Below, piece by piece: positions 18,618 through 27,729 of a stretch of DNA of 64,000 nt. Position numbers and translations under genes: made by a program. The stretch spans positions 1 to 64,000 of the forward strand of contig JASHNU010000080.1 of NCBI GenBank assembly GCA_030041475.1, given 5' to 3'. Below the pieces are notes generated by a model that did no database searches, was not told where the DNA came from, and saw only the letters and a program-made list of their open reading frames with translations. Numbering within the stretch: position 1 is the stretch's first letter; each line of letters starts with the position of its first letter. Source of the DNA: Candidatus Sulfotelmatobacter sp. (GTDB lineage Bacteria; Acidobacteriota; Terriglobia; Terriglobales; Acidobacteriaceae).

Positions 18618-20255
18618 ATGCAAGTGCTCAAGGTGTCCGTTCCCCGGCTCGTCTTTACCGCTTTCCTCCTCGCCTGCTTTCTCCTGAACAGTGCATCTCG
18701 GGCAAGCTCGCAGAACGTATTAACCTATCACTACAACAATGCCCGCACCGGACTCAACGCAGCCGAAACCACTCTCACCCTGGACAACGTGAATTCGACC
18801 ACGTTTGGCAAGTTATTCACCCTCCGGGTTGACGGCAAGGTCGACGCCCAGCCTTTGTATCTGTCAGCCGTTCCCATTCCGAACCATGGTACGCACAACC
18901 TTCTCATCGTGGCCACCGAACACGACTCGGTCTACGCTTTCGACGCCGACACCGGCGCTCAAATCTGGCACACCAGCGCACTCCAGACTGGCGAAACTCC
19001 CTCCGATGATCGTGGCTGCCTGCAGATCAGCCCCGAAATCGGAATTACCTCGACTCCCGTCATCAGTCGGCCCGAAGGGTCGAACGGCGTTATCTATGCC
19101 GTCGCCATGTCCAAGGATTCTTCGGGCAATTACTATCAGCGCCTCCACGCTCTCGACGCCACCAGCGGCGATGAACTCTACAACGGCCCGGTCGACATTG
19201 CCGCCGAATTTCCCGGCTCGGGCGATGACAGCTCCGGCGGCTTCGTCGTTTTCGATCCCGCCCAATATGCCGAGCGTGCCAGCCTTCTTCTCATAGACAA
19301 TCTGGTTTACCTGGCCTGGACTTCGCACTGCGATATCCGCCCCTATACCGGCTGGATCATGGGTTACAACCTGACTACCCTCGCCCAAGAGACTGTCCTT
19401 AACGTCACTCCCAACGGCCAGCAGGGCTCTATCTGGGGTTCCGGCACCGGCCTCGCCGCGGACAATTCCGGCAATATCTTTTTTCTCGACGCCAACGGCA
19501 TCTTCGATACCACGATGAATTCCGGGGGCTTTCCCGACAGCGGCGACTACGGGAATGCCTTCATTAAGCTTACGACTGCCAAGGGTCTTGCCGTCGCCGA
19601 CTATTTTGAAATGTACAACGGCCCCACCGAAAGTGATGATGACCTCGACTTCGGCTCCGGCGGCGCTATTCTCCTGCCCGACATGCAAGACGCTTCCGGC
19701 ACCACCTGGCAACTCGCCGCTGGCGCCGGTAAGGATACCAATCTTTACCTCGTCAATCGCAACTCCATGGGAAAGTACAATTCCGCCAGCAACAACATCT
19801 ACCAGGAACTCTCCGGAGTCTTGCCCGGCGGCATGTGGTCGATGCCCGCCTTCTTCAACGGCCGGCTTTACTACGGCCCCACCGGCCAGCCTATCTCTGC
19901 CTTTCAGTTTAAGGACGCGCTCCTGCTCGCTGCTCCCGTGGCCAAAACCAACAACAGCTTCCGCTACCCCGGAGCCACTCCCAGCATCTCCTCCAACCAA
20001 AGTGAGAACGGGATCGTGTGGGCGGTGGACAACTACACCTACGCCATCTTGTACGCCTACAACGCCATCACCCTGCAGCCGTTATATAACAGCGATCAGG
20101 CCGCGAATGAACGCGATCGCTTTGGCGCCGGCAACAAGTTCATCACTCCCCTCATCATCAACGGCAAAGTCTACGTTGGTACCACCACCGGCGTCGGCGT
20201 CTTCGGTCTGCTGCCCACCGGCAGCAATAGCCGCTCGAGTCAGCCATCCCAGTAG
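18618..20255 (+). CDS. Secreted PQQ-like beta-propeller protein
   Basis: 545 aa; ATG with CCGGAG 8 bases upstream. A signal peptide (about 1-31) leads to TYHYNNARTGLNAAE, the signature shared with the 3785 and 16559 proteins, and to propeller strands LLIVATEHDSVYAFDADTG and ATPSISSNQSENGIVWAVD. Third codon positions are unusually rich in C, which opens long shadow frames such as 19555-20310. This differs from the flanking paralogues and could mean different expression level or history. No catalytic residue can be assigned. Confidence 0.77.
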   Translation: MQVLKVSVPRLVFTAFLLACFLLNSASRASSQNVLTYHYNNARTGLNAAETTLTLDNVNSTTFGKLFTLRVDGKVDAQPLYLSAVPIPNHGTHNLLIVATEHDSVYAFDADTGAQIWHTSALQTGETPSDDRGCLQISPEIGITSTPVISRPEGSNGVIYAVAMSKDSSGNYYQRLHALDATSGDELYNGPVDIAAEFPGSGDDSSGGFVVFDPAQYAERASLLLIDNLVYLAWTSHCDIRPYTGWIMGYNLTTLAQETVLNVTPNGQQGSIWGSGTGLAADNSGNIFFLDANGIFDTTMNSGGFPDSGDYGNAFIKLTTAKGLAVADYFEMYNGPTESDDDLDFGSGGAILLPDMQDASGTTWQLAAGAGKDTNLYLVNRNSMGKYNSASNNIYQELSGVLPGGMWSMPAFFNGRLYYGPTGQPISAFQFKDALLLAAPVAKTNNSFRYPGATPSISSNQSENGIVWAVDNYTYAILYAYNAITLQPLYNSDQAANERDRFGAGNKFITPLIINGKVYVGTTTGVGVFGLLPTGSNSRSSQPSQ

Positions 20256-20467
20256 CTTCGATAGCGCGGCGGCACCTGATTTCTCCGTAGGGATCCGTGT
20301 AAACCTGTGACGCCGAGCTTGTAGTGTCCTTCCCCTCCCCGCATCCCTGTGCTTGATCGCGCCCGCAATGGTGGTGGAGTGGTGGAAGGGCGATATCGAG
20401 GGGCACGTCGACCGCAAAGGCAAAGTCAAGGCAGCGGGCAGGAGTGTTCGCTTCCACACGTGCCGGA

Positions 20468-22753
20468 CTACTGCACGATTTGGACGACGGTGGTGGAACT
20501 GGGGAGATAGCTTGCGCTGCCTTGATAGTTCGCCTGCACGGTAAAGGAACCGGTCTTGGTGAATGTCGTGTCCAGCACGGCGGAGCCGCTGGTTAATGTC
20601 ACCGTCCCCAGGATCGTCTTGCCCGCTTTGAATTGAACTTTGCCTGCGGGAAGGGGCAGGCCGGCGGGGGCAGCGACGGTCGCGGTCAGCGTGACCATTT
20701 GATTCACACTGGAGGGATTGGGCGAAGAGACCAAGGCTGCGGCGGTTGCAGCTTTGCTTACGGTCTGGGTGAAGACTGAGGAGGTGCTGGCGGCGTGACT
20801 GGAATCGCCGCCGTAAATTGCGGTGATCGAATCGGTGCCGGCGGCGAGTTGGGTGGGTTGGGTAGTGTAGGCGGCGATGCCGTTGCTCAGGTTTCCGGTG
20901 CCGAGCGTCGCCTTGCCGGACTTGAACGCCACTGTGCCGGTGGGTGTGCCGGTGGGGGATGACACTGCGGCGGTGAAGGTTACGGCTGTACCGTAGTTGG
21001 AAGGATTCTGCGATGAGGAATTGATTGCGGTCGTGGTGCTGAAGAGATTTCCAATCGCAATGAGGTGTCCGGCGTTTTCGCCGTATATGGTGCCATCTCC
21101 GCCCATCGAGGTTGGCGTATAGCCTGCGCTGATGGAGCGTTCGAGAAAAATCTTCTGCACAGATGTGCCGCCTTGTTGAATGGCGTAGAGGTATCCGTCT
21201 TCGTTATCAGCATAAACGACACCGTTGACATCCACGGCGGCGGCGTTGACGCACCACTCGTAGCCATCGGGATGGCCGCGGTTTGTACTCATGTCCTGAT
21301 ACTGCCACTGCGGAACCAGATTCGAGTCAAGCTGTGTGATGTAGTAAGGTCCGGGCGGCGCCTTGGGGCACCAGGTGGGGTTGTTGCAATACGATCCGTT
21401 GTCGTAGTGATTATCTTTGATGATTACCGAGTAGGTGCCATTGTTGGGATAGATGGCGGGAGTGGTGTCCCAGCCGAAAGTGTAGTTGGCCAGGTAAGAT
21501 CCGGTGGAGTCGAACTGGAGGAGATGGCCGCGACCGTAGTTGTAACCATCGTTAACGCCGAACAGAATAGTGTTATCGGGCGCGACCATGGGCGAGGCGG
21601 ATGCCTCATCGGAAACGATGCCGGGGCCCATTACGTTCTGGGTTGGATCAAGGCCGGTCGCGCCGTAGATGCTGCAGCCATCGGGCTGACCGTCGGGCGG
21701 CAACAAAATGTTGCAGCCATCATCGAGGATCCCCACCAGCGAAGTGGCCCAGCGCAGGCTGAGATCAGCAGTGTTCAAGGCGAGGATGTAGGAATTGCGT
21801 CCGCGGAAATGAGCCCTGGCCACGGTGTATACAGTGGAACCGTCGGCGGAAATCGCGGGGGCAACGTTGAGACCGGGGCGCTGGGTTCCGCAAGGGATAC
21901 TCTGAGGCACAGCGGTCGCGCTGGGCGGCCACGGTAAAGCACTTTCAGGAAAGTTTCCCAGGCAGGTTGTCGCCGCGTCGGGCAGCCACGACGTGTAGGT
22001 CGCGGTACTAATGGCGCCGGTGGCTGACACTTCCACGATCCAGGAGTTGACCACGTCGCTATCCCACGGCCAGGCCAGCACCACCTGCATCACGTTGTAA
22101 TAGATGTTGCCTTGGGCGTCGGCGGTCAAGCCGCCGGAGACGAACTTGGTGGGATCTTCGGTGGCGCCGAAGGGATTGATCTGCTGAAGGACGACGCCGG
22201 TCGTTTGGTCGAGTTGATAAATAGTTCCCCCGGCGCCGGGAACGTAAATATAGGTTTGCGCGAGCACGGGCTGAAAGAGTGGCTCCCAGCCGCCGAGAGC
22301 GTAGTCGTTCGGAATGGGAGTCCAGTCGGAGGCAAAGTTCCACACGGGGACGAGTTGCCCGTTTTGCCATTGCAAATCGGTTTCGTTCCAAATTTCTGTG
22401 TTCCAGTCGTTCGGACCACAGGGATACGGCTGGCCTGACCCCGGAGGGTCGCAGGAAACATAGGTCCCAGTCTTAAACATCATGTAGACGTTGTTGCCAT
22501 TCACAAGAGGAACCTGGTAGTGCATCAGCAGAGAGCCGCCGGATTCCGCCATCTCCTGGGAGGTAAAGGGGTCGAAAATCTGATCGGAAAGTTTGCCCTG
22601 CAGGTCTTGACCCGCTACCGGCAGAAAGCCAGTGTGTTGTGGATTCTGTCCCCACTGCGGCCAAGCCGGGGAACTCTGTGCCCGCACCAAGTCGGTGGAC
22701 ATCGCAGACAAAAGCAAGGCGGCAGGAACCAAGCACAGACGGAGTACCCGCAA
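20468..22753 (-). CDS. Secreted PQQ-like propeller protein with two C-terminal Ig-like domains
   Basis: 761 aa from a TTG at 22753, which follows GGAGG by about 5 bases and gives a clean signal peptide (MRVLRLCLVPAALLLSAMS...). A TTG ten codons earlier is the longer alternative. The body (about 40-610) shows propeller-like strands, for example YTVARAHFRGRNSYILALN and GVVYADNEDGYLYAIQQGG. Residues 620-761 form two Ig-like repeats of the kind TAVTFTAAVSSPTGTPTGTV...Y.GDSSHAAS. It is probably a surface or exported binding protein. Confidence 0.75.
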   Translation of the reverse strand: MRVLRLCLVPAALLLSAMSTDLVRAQSSPAWPQWGQNPQHTGFLPVAGQDLQGKLSDQIFDPFTSQEMAESGGSLLMHYQVPLVNGNNVYMMFKTGTYVSCDPPGSGQPYPCGPNDWNTEIWNETDLQWQNGQLVPVWNFASDWTPIPNDYALGGWEPLFQPVLAQTYIYVPGAGGTIYQLDQTTGVVLQQINPFGATEDPTKFVSGGLTADAQGNIYYNVMQVVLAWPWDSDVVNSWIVEVSATGAISTATYTSWLPDAATTCLGNFPESALPWPPSATAVPQSIPCGTQRPGLNVAPAISADGSTVYTVARAHFRGRNSYILALNTADLSLRWATSLVGILDDGCNILLPPDGQPDGCSIYGATGLDPTQNVMGPGIVSDEASASPMVAPDNTILFGVNDGYNYGRGHLLQFDSTGSYLANYTFGWDTTPAIYPNNGTYSVIIKDNHYDNGSYCNNPTWCPKAPPGPYYITQLDSNLVPQWQYQDMSTNRGHPDGYEWCVNAAAVDVNGVVYADNEDGYLYAIQQGGTSVQKIFLERSISAGYTPTSMGGDGTIYGENAGHLIAIGNLFSTTTAINSSSQNPSNYGTAVTFTAAVSSPTGTPTGTVAFKSGKATLGTGNLSNGIAAYTTQPTQLAAGTDSITAIYGGDSSHAASTSSVFTQTVSKAATAAALVSSPNPSSVNQMVTLTATVAAPAGLPLPAGKVQFKAGKTILGTVTLTSGSAVLDTTFTKTGSFTVQANYQGSASYLPSSTTVVQIVQ

Positions 22754-23331
22754 TCGAAATCCTCCGGGGAAGATATCTTGCAACTGATTTGCACGGGGGC
22801 CGGGGCTGGACGGATGGTTGCGGACAGCGCGAATCCGTCGCCAAAGTCTGGACAGTCTGTCCCACGCGCCAATGCGGTGTCAAGGTGCAGGAAGTTGCAG
22901 TTAGTGGAGGTGTTTGCGTGGACCGATCTGAGTCCGGGCGTGCCTATAGCCATGCCGTTCAGAGCGAGTGGCTTCAGCCGCTGATGTCATGCGGCGGCTG
23001 AAGCCGTCCTGAGTTGGGGGCGCGTGCGGCATGCCTGAAGGCATCCCCTGATACAAATCCTGTCTGATCTGAGGCCCAATCTGCGGCGAGGGTGGGGTCA
23101 GAACGCAATCGAAAAGACCGGCCACTTTCAAGCCCAAATCGCGAGATTTCTGCACATAAGCCTCCACACTTTAGTGCGGCCGGCTGATGGCCCAAATACC
23201 AAATCCGAACAGTGCATTAGTCGGCGGCGGGACCTGCCCTTCCGGAATCTAGCTCATGAGCGCCGTTCCACTCACAATGGCCCTGTCATGAAGACGTAAG
23301 CAAATCCGTTATTAAGGGTCAAACAAATACC
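22754..23331. other. Divergent intergenic region with inverted repeats
   Basis: 578 bases between divergently transcribed secreted-protein genes. No credible coding frame is present. The central part (about 22930-23060) is a cluster of palindromic units, given separately. I could not identify strong promoters for either flanking gene. Confidence 0.5.
22970..23005. repeat. Inverted repeat (GGCTTCAGCCGC type)
   Basis: GGCTTCAGCCGC (22970-22981) and its exact complement (22994-23005) flank a 12-base loop. A second short palindromic unit, GCATGCCTGAAGGCATC, follows at about 23028. This looks like a dispersed REP-like element common in acidobacterial intergenic DNA. Confidence 0.55.
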
Positions 23332-24933
23332 ATGAGCAAACTCCTCCCCCAAAGAGCGCTCTGTCGCCTAGCTTTCCTCTTTTTACTTCCAATGCTGGCC
23401 GGCGTTGCGGCCGGTCAGCTCAGCGTAAGCACAACCGACATCAGCTTCGGTACGGTTGACGTGGGCAAAAGTCAGAGCTACTCAGTAACGCTGACCAACA
23501 CCAGCCGCTCGACCATAAAGGTCTCTAACGTCGCCGTATACGGAACCGGTTTCAGTGTGGAGGGACTTACCACCCCCCTGATCCTGGATGCCGGCAAGAG
23601 CTCAACCTTCAGCGCGGTCTTCGCTCCGGAAACGGCGACTAGCTCGCATGGAGGGCTGGTAGTCATCAGTGACGCCGGCGATTCTCCGCAGCGGGTCACG
23701 CTCACCGGCACAGGTTGGGTACCCGTCAGCTCAACTGTTCCGGGTACGTACATGGGGCTCGTCTTGCATCCCGAAGTCCTCACCGGCCGGGTTCCATGGC
23801 CGACGATCTCATTCGGAAGCATGCGGTTGTGGGCAACGCTGACGCAGTGGGCAGTTCTGAATCCTTCCGACGGTACCTATGACTGGACGGAGTTGGACAG
23901 CTGGTTAGACATGGCAGCGGAGAACGGAAAAACTGACCTGATCTATACCTTCGGAGTGGTCCCACAATGGGCTTCTTCCAAACCTAATGATCAAACCTGC
24001 GTTTCGCCATCTTCTGCGGCCGGCTCCTGCGACCCTCCTTATGACGTGAACCCTGACGGTTCGGGAACCGACCAGATCTGGCAAAACTTTGTCACGGCTC
24101 TGGTCAGCCACGCCGCGGGCAGGATTAAGTATTGGGAAATGTGGAACGAGCCGGATTGTCCGTATGAATGGAACGGAACGAATGCCCAGTTGGTGAGAAT
24201 GGCCAAAGACGCCTACGCCATCATTAAGGCATCGGACCCCACGTCACAAGTCACGACGCCCAGTGTAGTGGATGCGGGATCAGGGCGCAGCATTGACACA
24301 TGGCTGCCCGCATACCTGGCCGCCGGCGGGGGCGCTTACGCCGATTTTGTCGCCTTCCACGGGTACATAAATCCCGCACTCGGACAGCAACCGGAAGCGA
24401 TCACTTCAACCGTTGATCAAGTCACTTCCTCGATAACCGGCTCCAGCCTGGCTGACAAGGCAGTATGGAACACCGAGGGTGGCTGGACACAGGACAGCAA
24501 CCTCCCGAATGCTGAGATGGAAGCTGCGTTTGTCGCGCGCGTCTATCTCCTGCAGTGGTTCAAGGGGATTGGGCGCTTCTACTGGTTCCAGTATGGCAAC
24601 TCGACCACCGGAACTTTGTGGACCTCCAGTGGAAACAACGCAGCGGGAACGGCATATGCACAGGTCTACGACTGGCTTGTCGGTGCGACCCTGACCGGCC
24701 CGTGCTCGGCGGCGGGAAGTGTCTGGACCTGCAGCTTTACCAAGCCAGGTGGCGTCCAGCAACAAGCCGTATGGGATGCCTCACAGACGTGCAACAACGA
24801 AGGCTGCACGACCTCGAATTACACGCCAAGCTCGGTCTACACGAAATACACAGACCTGGCGGGAAGTGTTACCTCGTTTGCACCGGGAGCGACAATAAAG
24901 ATTGGCGCTGAACCGGTGCTGCTGGAGAATTGA
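23332..24933 (+). CDS. Secreted glycoside hydrolase (clan A, GH39-like) with N-terminal ASH domain
   Basis: 533 aa. A signal peptide (about 1-27) and one choice-of-anchor-D/ASH domain (about 28-128, ending LTGTGW) are fused to a catalytic TIM barrel. YWEMWNEPDC carries the acid/base Glu and AVWNTEGGWTQD the probable nucleophile Glu. The block VPWPTISFGSMRLW matches TPWPSVPFGSWRLW in the 12025 gene, so the two are paralogues. The ASH domain resembles those in the three phosphoesterases, suggesting domain sharing across this island. It has no strong ribosome site; AAGGG lies about 14 bases upstream. Confidence 0.78.
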   Translation: MSKLLPQRALCRLAFLFLLPMLAGVAAGQLSVSTTDISFGTVDVGKSQSYSVTLTNTSRSTIKVSNVAVYGTGFSVEGLTTPLILDAGKSSTFSAVFAPETATSSHGGLVVISDAGDSPQRVTLTGTGWVPVSSTVPGTYMGLVLHPEVLTGRVPWPTISFGSMRLWATLTQWAVLNPSDGTYDWTELDSWLDMAAENGKTDLIYTFGVVPQWASSKPNDQTCVSPSSAAGSCDPPYDVNPDGSGTDQIWQNFVTALVSHAAGRIKYWEMWNEPDCPYEWNGTNAQLVRMAKDAYAIIKASDPTSQVTTPSVVDAGSGRSIDTWLPAYLAAGGGAYADFVAFHGYINPALGQQPEAITSTVDQVTSSITGSSLADKAVWNTEGGWTQDSNLPNAEMEAAFVARVYLLQWFKGIGRFYWFQYGNSTTGTLWTSSGNNAAGTAYAQVYDWLVGATLTGPCSAAGSVWTCSFTKPGGVQQQAVWDASQTCNNEGCTTSNYTPSSVYTKYTDLAGSVTSFAPGATIKIGAEPVLLEN

Positions 24934-25369
24934 TGGAGGTTCGACGGGAGCGAGTTAGTCTCATCGGATCGACCATGCCTGCGGAAGCTTGACCAGCAGA
25001 GGTGAGTGGTAAGTTGTGAGTCGCTGCTGATTAGTGGTTCGTGATTACGAGCAGATCACGAACCACTACCCACAGAAGTAAAATTTCCATCGACTGGCAC
25101 AGAACTCCCCGGCCGTGCCCTTTCCTGCCACCTTCGATCAGAGTCCGTGACGAATTAAGCTTGTCCTGGGTCGCCGGACTCGATTGCCCAAAGCATAGCA
25201 ACCCAACAGGGCGAAGGAATGCTGGTTTACGCCAGCCGGTTGCTCTCATTTTTCTGTCCAGATTTTGGCCGACGGGAATTTCGAATGCCTTCGCCGAACC
25301 ATCATTTTGCTCTGCTGCACCATCATTTCTGACGAGCATTTTTCAGCACGAGGACTTTCACGAGGAGAA
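24934..25369 (+). other. Intergenic region with a large palindrome
   Basis: 436 bases upstream of the Nudix gene. Apart from the 25032-25068 palindrome I see no gene, RNA or clear promoter. Confidence 0.5.
25032..25068. repeat. 14-bp perfect inverted repeat
   Basis: TAGTGGTTCGTGAT (25032-25045) and its exact complement (25055-25068) surround a 9-base loop. No T-tract follows on either strand, so a REP-like element is more likely than a terminator. The preceding bases (GTGAGTGGTAAGTTGTGAG) are similar in character to the arm. Confidence 0.6.
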
Positions 25370-25837
25370 ATGGCTAGTTCATCCCGCTGGCGGTCGCTCA
25401 AGCGATTTGTCTTTTCGGTCTTATCGCGAAACGGAGTCGCAGTGTATTCCCGCTTCCCGATTTTCGGTGCCCTGCGCGCCTCGGTCGCCGTCATCCGGAA
25501 CAATCAGCTCATCCTGGTCATCGAGCGCAGCGACGGCCGCGGCCTGTCACTGCCCGGAGGATTTACTCATCCCTGGGAAACACCCGAGCAAACCGTACTG
25601 CGGGAGACCGTCGAGGAAACCGGATTGCACGTAAACCAATCCACGTTTATGTTCGAATATAAGACCACCCTAGACGTCCCTTGCGTTATTACAGTTTTCC
25701 AGCTGGAAGCATCTGGCGAGCTGCGCGATTCCTGGGAAGGCTCGCCGCGCTGGCTTCCTTTGGCTGAGATCCAGCCCCGGCTGCTTCCCAGTCAACGGCA
25801 GATCATCGATCGACTTCTACCTGCACAGAATTGCTAA
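25370..25837 (+). CDS. Nudix hydrolase
   Basis: 155 aa from the ATG at 25370, preceded by GAGGAG; the frame extends upstream to 25265 without a better start. The Nudix box is intact apart from one relaxed position: Gly-x5-Glu-x7-Arg-Glu-Thr-x-Glu-Glu-x-Gly-Leu across GGFTHPWETPEQ and TVLRETVEETGL. It should cleave a nucleoside-diphosphate-linked substrate with a divalent metal; the substrate is unknown. Its TAA stop (25835-25837) overlaps the stop codon of the convergent antiporter gene, leaving no room for a separate terminator. Confidence 0.87.
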   Translation: MASSSRWRSLKRFVFSVLSRNGVAVYSRFPIFGALRASVAVIRNNQLILVIERSDGRGLSLPGGFTHPWETPEQTVLRETVEETGLHVNQSTFMFEYKTTLDVPCVITVFQLEASGELRDSWEGSPRWLPLAEIQPRLLPSQRQIIDRLLPAQNC

Positions 25838-27141
25838 GCGGTCATTCGCCCTGCAGACGCAGCCCCTAAGGTGTGCACTGGTGCTTCCTGCGCCGCAGCC
25901 CTTGCCGGCGCCTCGCGCAAGACGCTGTCGGGGCAAATCCAGTCCAGCAGCGGCGTGGCCATGAAGGTTGTGGCCAGGGCCATAATCACCATCATGCAGA
26001 ACAACGCCGGCGAAATAACCTTGATGTCGAGGCCGATATCGAGGATCACCAGCCCCATCAGCCCGCGCGTGTTCATCAGCGTGCCCAGTCCGGCAGCCTG
26101 CCGCCAGCTCATTCCGCTGAACCGCGCCGCTGCGATGGAACCTCCCAGCTTGCCTGTGGCCGCTACCAGGATGATGAGCCCGCAATAAAACCACATCGTC
26201 GGGCCTTTAACCAGACCGATATTGGTACGCAGCCCGACAAATGCGAAGAACAGTGGCAACAACAGCGTCACCGTGACGGTTTCAAAACGGTCGAGCACGT
26301 AGCGGACAAATTTCGGTTCCTTGGGCATGATCGCGCCCATCAGGAACGAACCGAAAAGAAGATGAATTCCCAATCGCTCGGTACACAAGGCGGAGGCCAG
26401 CGCCAGCAGGATCAGAAATGCCATGGCGTTTTCGCTGATCTCGCCATGCCTGCGAAACATGTGCTCGAAGCCGCGCAGCAGGTAGCGCACGCCGTATACC
26501 ATGACCAGGCCGAACAGCACGATCCCGCCCAGCGTCATCCAGATGGAACCGGTCTGGTGTGCCGAGCGGATCAGCACAACAATGTAAGCGAGAATGCACC
26601 ATCCGCTCACGTCATCGACCGCAGCGGCGGCGATGGCTACGCTTCCCAGCATGCTCTTCACCAGGTTCCGGTCGATGAGAATGCGCGCCAGAACGGGAAA
26701 TGCCGTGACGCTCATGGCCGCACCCATGAACAGGGCGAAATTGGTGAACGACACGCCGTCGTCGGAAAGCCGCGGATAAAGATAGACGGCCAGCAGCGAA
26801 GCCAGCAGGAACGGAGCCGTGATGCTGACGTGGCTCACCAGAACGGCGGCGTGGCTCTGATGCTTCAGTTCCCTGGGATCAATCCTCAGGCCGACCAGAA
26901 ACATGAAGACGACCACGCCCACCTGGCTCAGGGCGTTCAGAAACCCCAAGCTCGAAGGCGGAAATAAATAGGCCGATACCTGCGGCGCAATCCAGCCCAG
27001 CAGCGAAGGACCCAACAGAATGCCGGCGAACATTTCGCCCACCACGCGTGGCTGGTGAAAATGGCGGAACAGGTTGCCGATGACGCGGCATACCGCCAGA
27101 ATGACCGTGATCTGAAGAACCAGCGTGAACAGGTTCGGCAT
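25834..27141 (-). CDS. Cation:proton antiporter, CPA2 family
   Basis: 435 aa from the ATG at 27141. About 12 hydrophobic helices cover residues 5-405. Typical CPA2 features are HQPRVVGEMFAGILLGPSLLG, LARILID, AAAAVDDVSGW with the paired Asp of the ion-binding helix, and MNTRGLMGLV. It probably exchanges K+ or Na+ for H+ at the inner membrane. There is no TrkA-N domain; a short 30-residue cytoplasmic tail ends the protein. The start overlaps the preceding gene's stop as TGATG, so translation is probably coupled to the 27141-27725 gene. Confidence 0.9.
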   Translation of the reverse strand: MPNLFTLVLQITVILAVCRVIGNLFRHFHQPRVVGEMFAGILLGPSLLGWIAPQVSAYLFPPSSLGFLNALSQVGVVVFMFLVGLRIDPRELKHQSHAAVLVSHVSITAPFLLASLLAVYLYPRLSDDGVSFTNFALFMGAAMSVTAFPVLARILIDRNLVKSMLGSVAIAAAAVDDVSGWCILAYIVVLIRSAHQTGSIWMTLGGIVLFGLVMVYGVRYLLRGFEHMFRRHGEISENAMAFLILLALASALCTERLGIHLLFGSFLMGAIMPKEPKFVRYVLDRFETVTVTLLLPLFFAFVGLRTNIGLVKGPTMWFYCGLIILVAATGKLGGSIAAARFSGMSWRQAAGLGTLMNTRGLMGLVILDIGLDIKVISPALFCMMVIMALATTFMATPLLDWICPDSVLREAPARAAAQEAPVHTLGAASAGRMTA

Positions 27142-27725
27142 CAACGGACTCCCTTGGGCACAGCAACAACCTTCCGTTCAGCCCGGAAGGCTACTACGTT
27201 GCATGACGGGCAATCGGTCACTGAGAAGGTGCCGTTCAGAACATCGGCCCCTGCCTGACGGTCCAGGGCAGCGAGCAAGGTAAGCGGGTGGGCGCTGTTG
27301 CAGCGACCCTCGGCTGCAGCTCCTGCCGCCGGATATTCTGCCGCAAGACTTTCGGAGGATGTCAGGGCAGCTCGCAGCGTGCTTCCCTCAAGCGTGCCGG
27401 AACCGCTGATCTTCATTGGGCTCTGCGATTCGTTGGGAACGCTCAACGTGAAGTTCTTGCCGGATTGCGAAATCGCGAGCGTTTTAACTGCCGCAGCCAG
27501 AACCTGGTCGCAGGGCGCGAAAGTCGTCTGCGTGGGCGCGACCTGCACCCTCCATGTTCCGTCGATTGCCGCTGGAGCCGTCAAACCCCGTCCAGCCTTA
27601 AGCACTCCCACCAAACCTAGCAATGGGACAACCACCAGCAGGGCGTAGGCCAGAACGAAATTTGTTTTCGAACCTGCCACAGTTGCAATCACCGGATGGC
27701 GAATAGGGTCTTCGCCAGAAAGCAA
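27141..27725 (-). CDS. Unknown single-pass membrane-anchored protein
   Basis: 194 aa if started at the TTG at 27725; the start is uncertain because no ribosome site is visible and the upstream stop is only 4 bases away. One helix (about 22-44, FVLAYALLVVVPLLGLVGVL) anchors a soluble domain with four or five Cys residues (FAPCDQ, GRCNSAH, DCPSCN), probably outside the membrane. I do not recognise the family. It sits between halogenase-type genes and the antiporter with overlaps on one side and a tiny gap on the other, so it is a member of the same operon. Confidence 0.62.
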   Translation of the reverse strand: MLSGEDPIRHPVIATVAGSKTNFVLAYALLVVVPLLGLVGVLKAGRGLTAPAAIDGTWRVQVAPTQTTFAPCDQVLAAAVKTLAISQSGKNFTLSVPNESQSPMKISGSGTLEGSTLRAALTSSESLAAEYPAAGAAAEGRCNSAHPLTLLAALDRQAGADVLNGTFSVTDCPSCNVVAFRAERKVVAVPKGVR

Positions 27726-27729
27726 GGGC

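Noticed and set aside
18864-20000. 378-codon minus-strand frame opposite the PQQ-like gene
   Set aside because: Its Gly/Val/Ala-rich sequence follows from the C-ending codons of the plus-strand gene, and it has no motif.
25873-26967. 364-codon plus-strand frame opposite the antiporter
   Set aside because: Shadow of a gene with intact transmembrane and ion-binding motifs; the frame is full of His, Gln and Arg without pattern.
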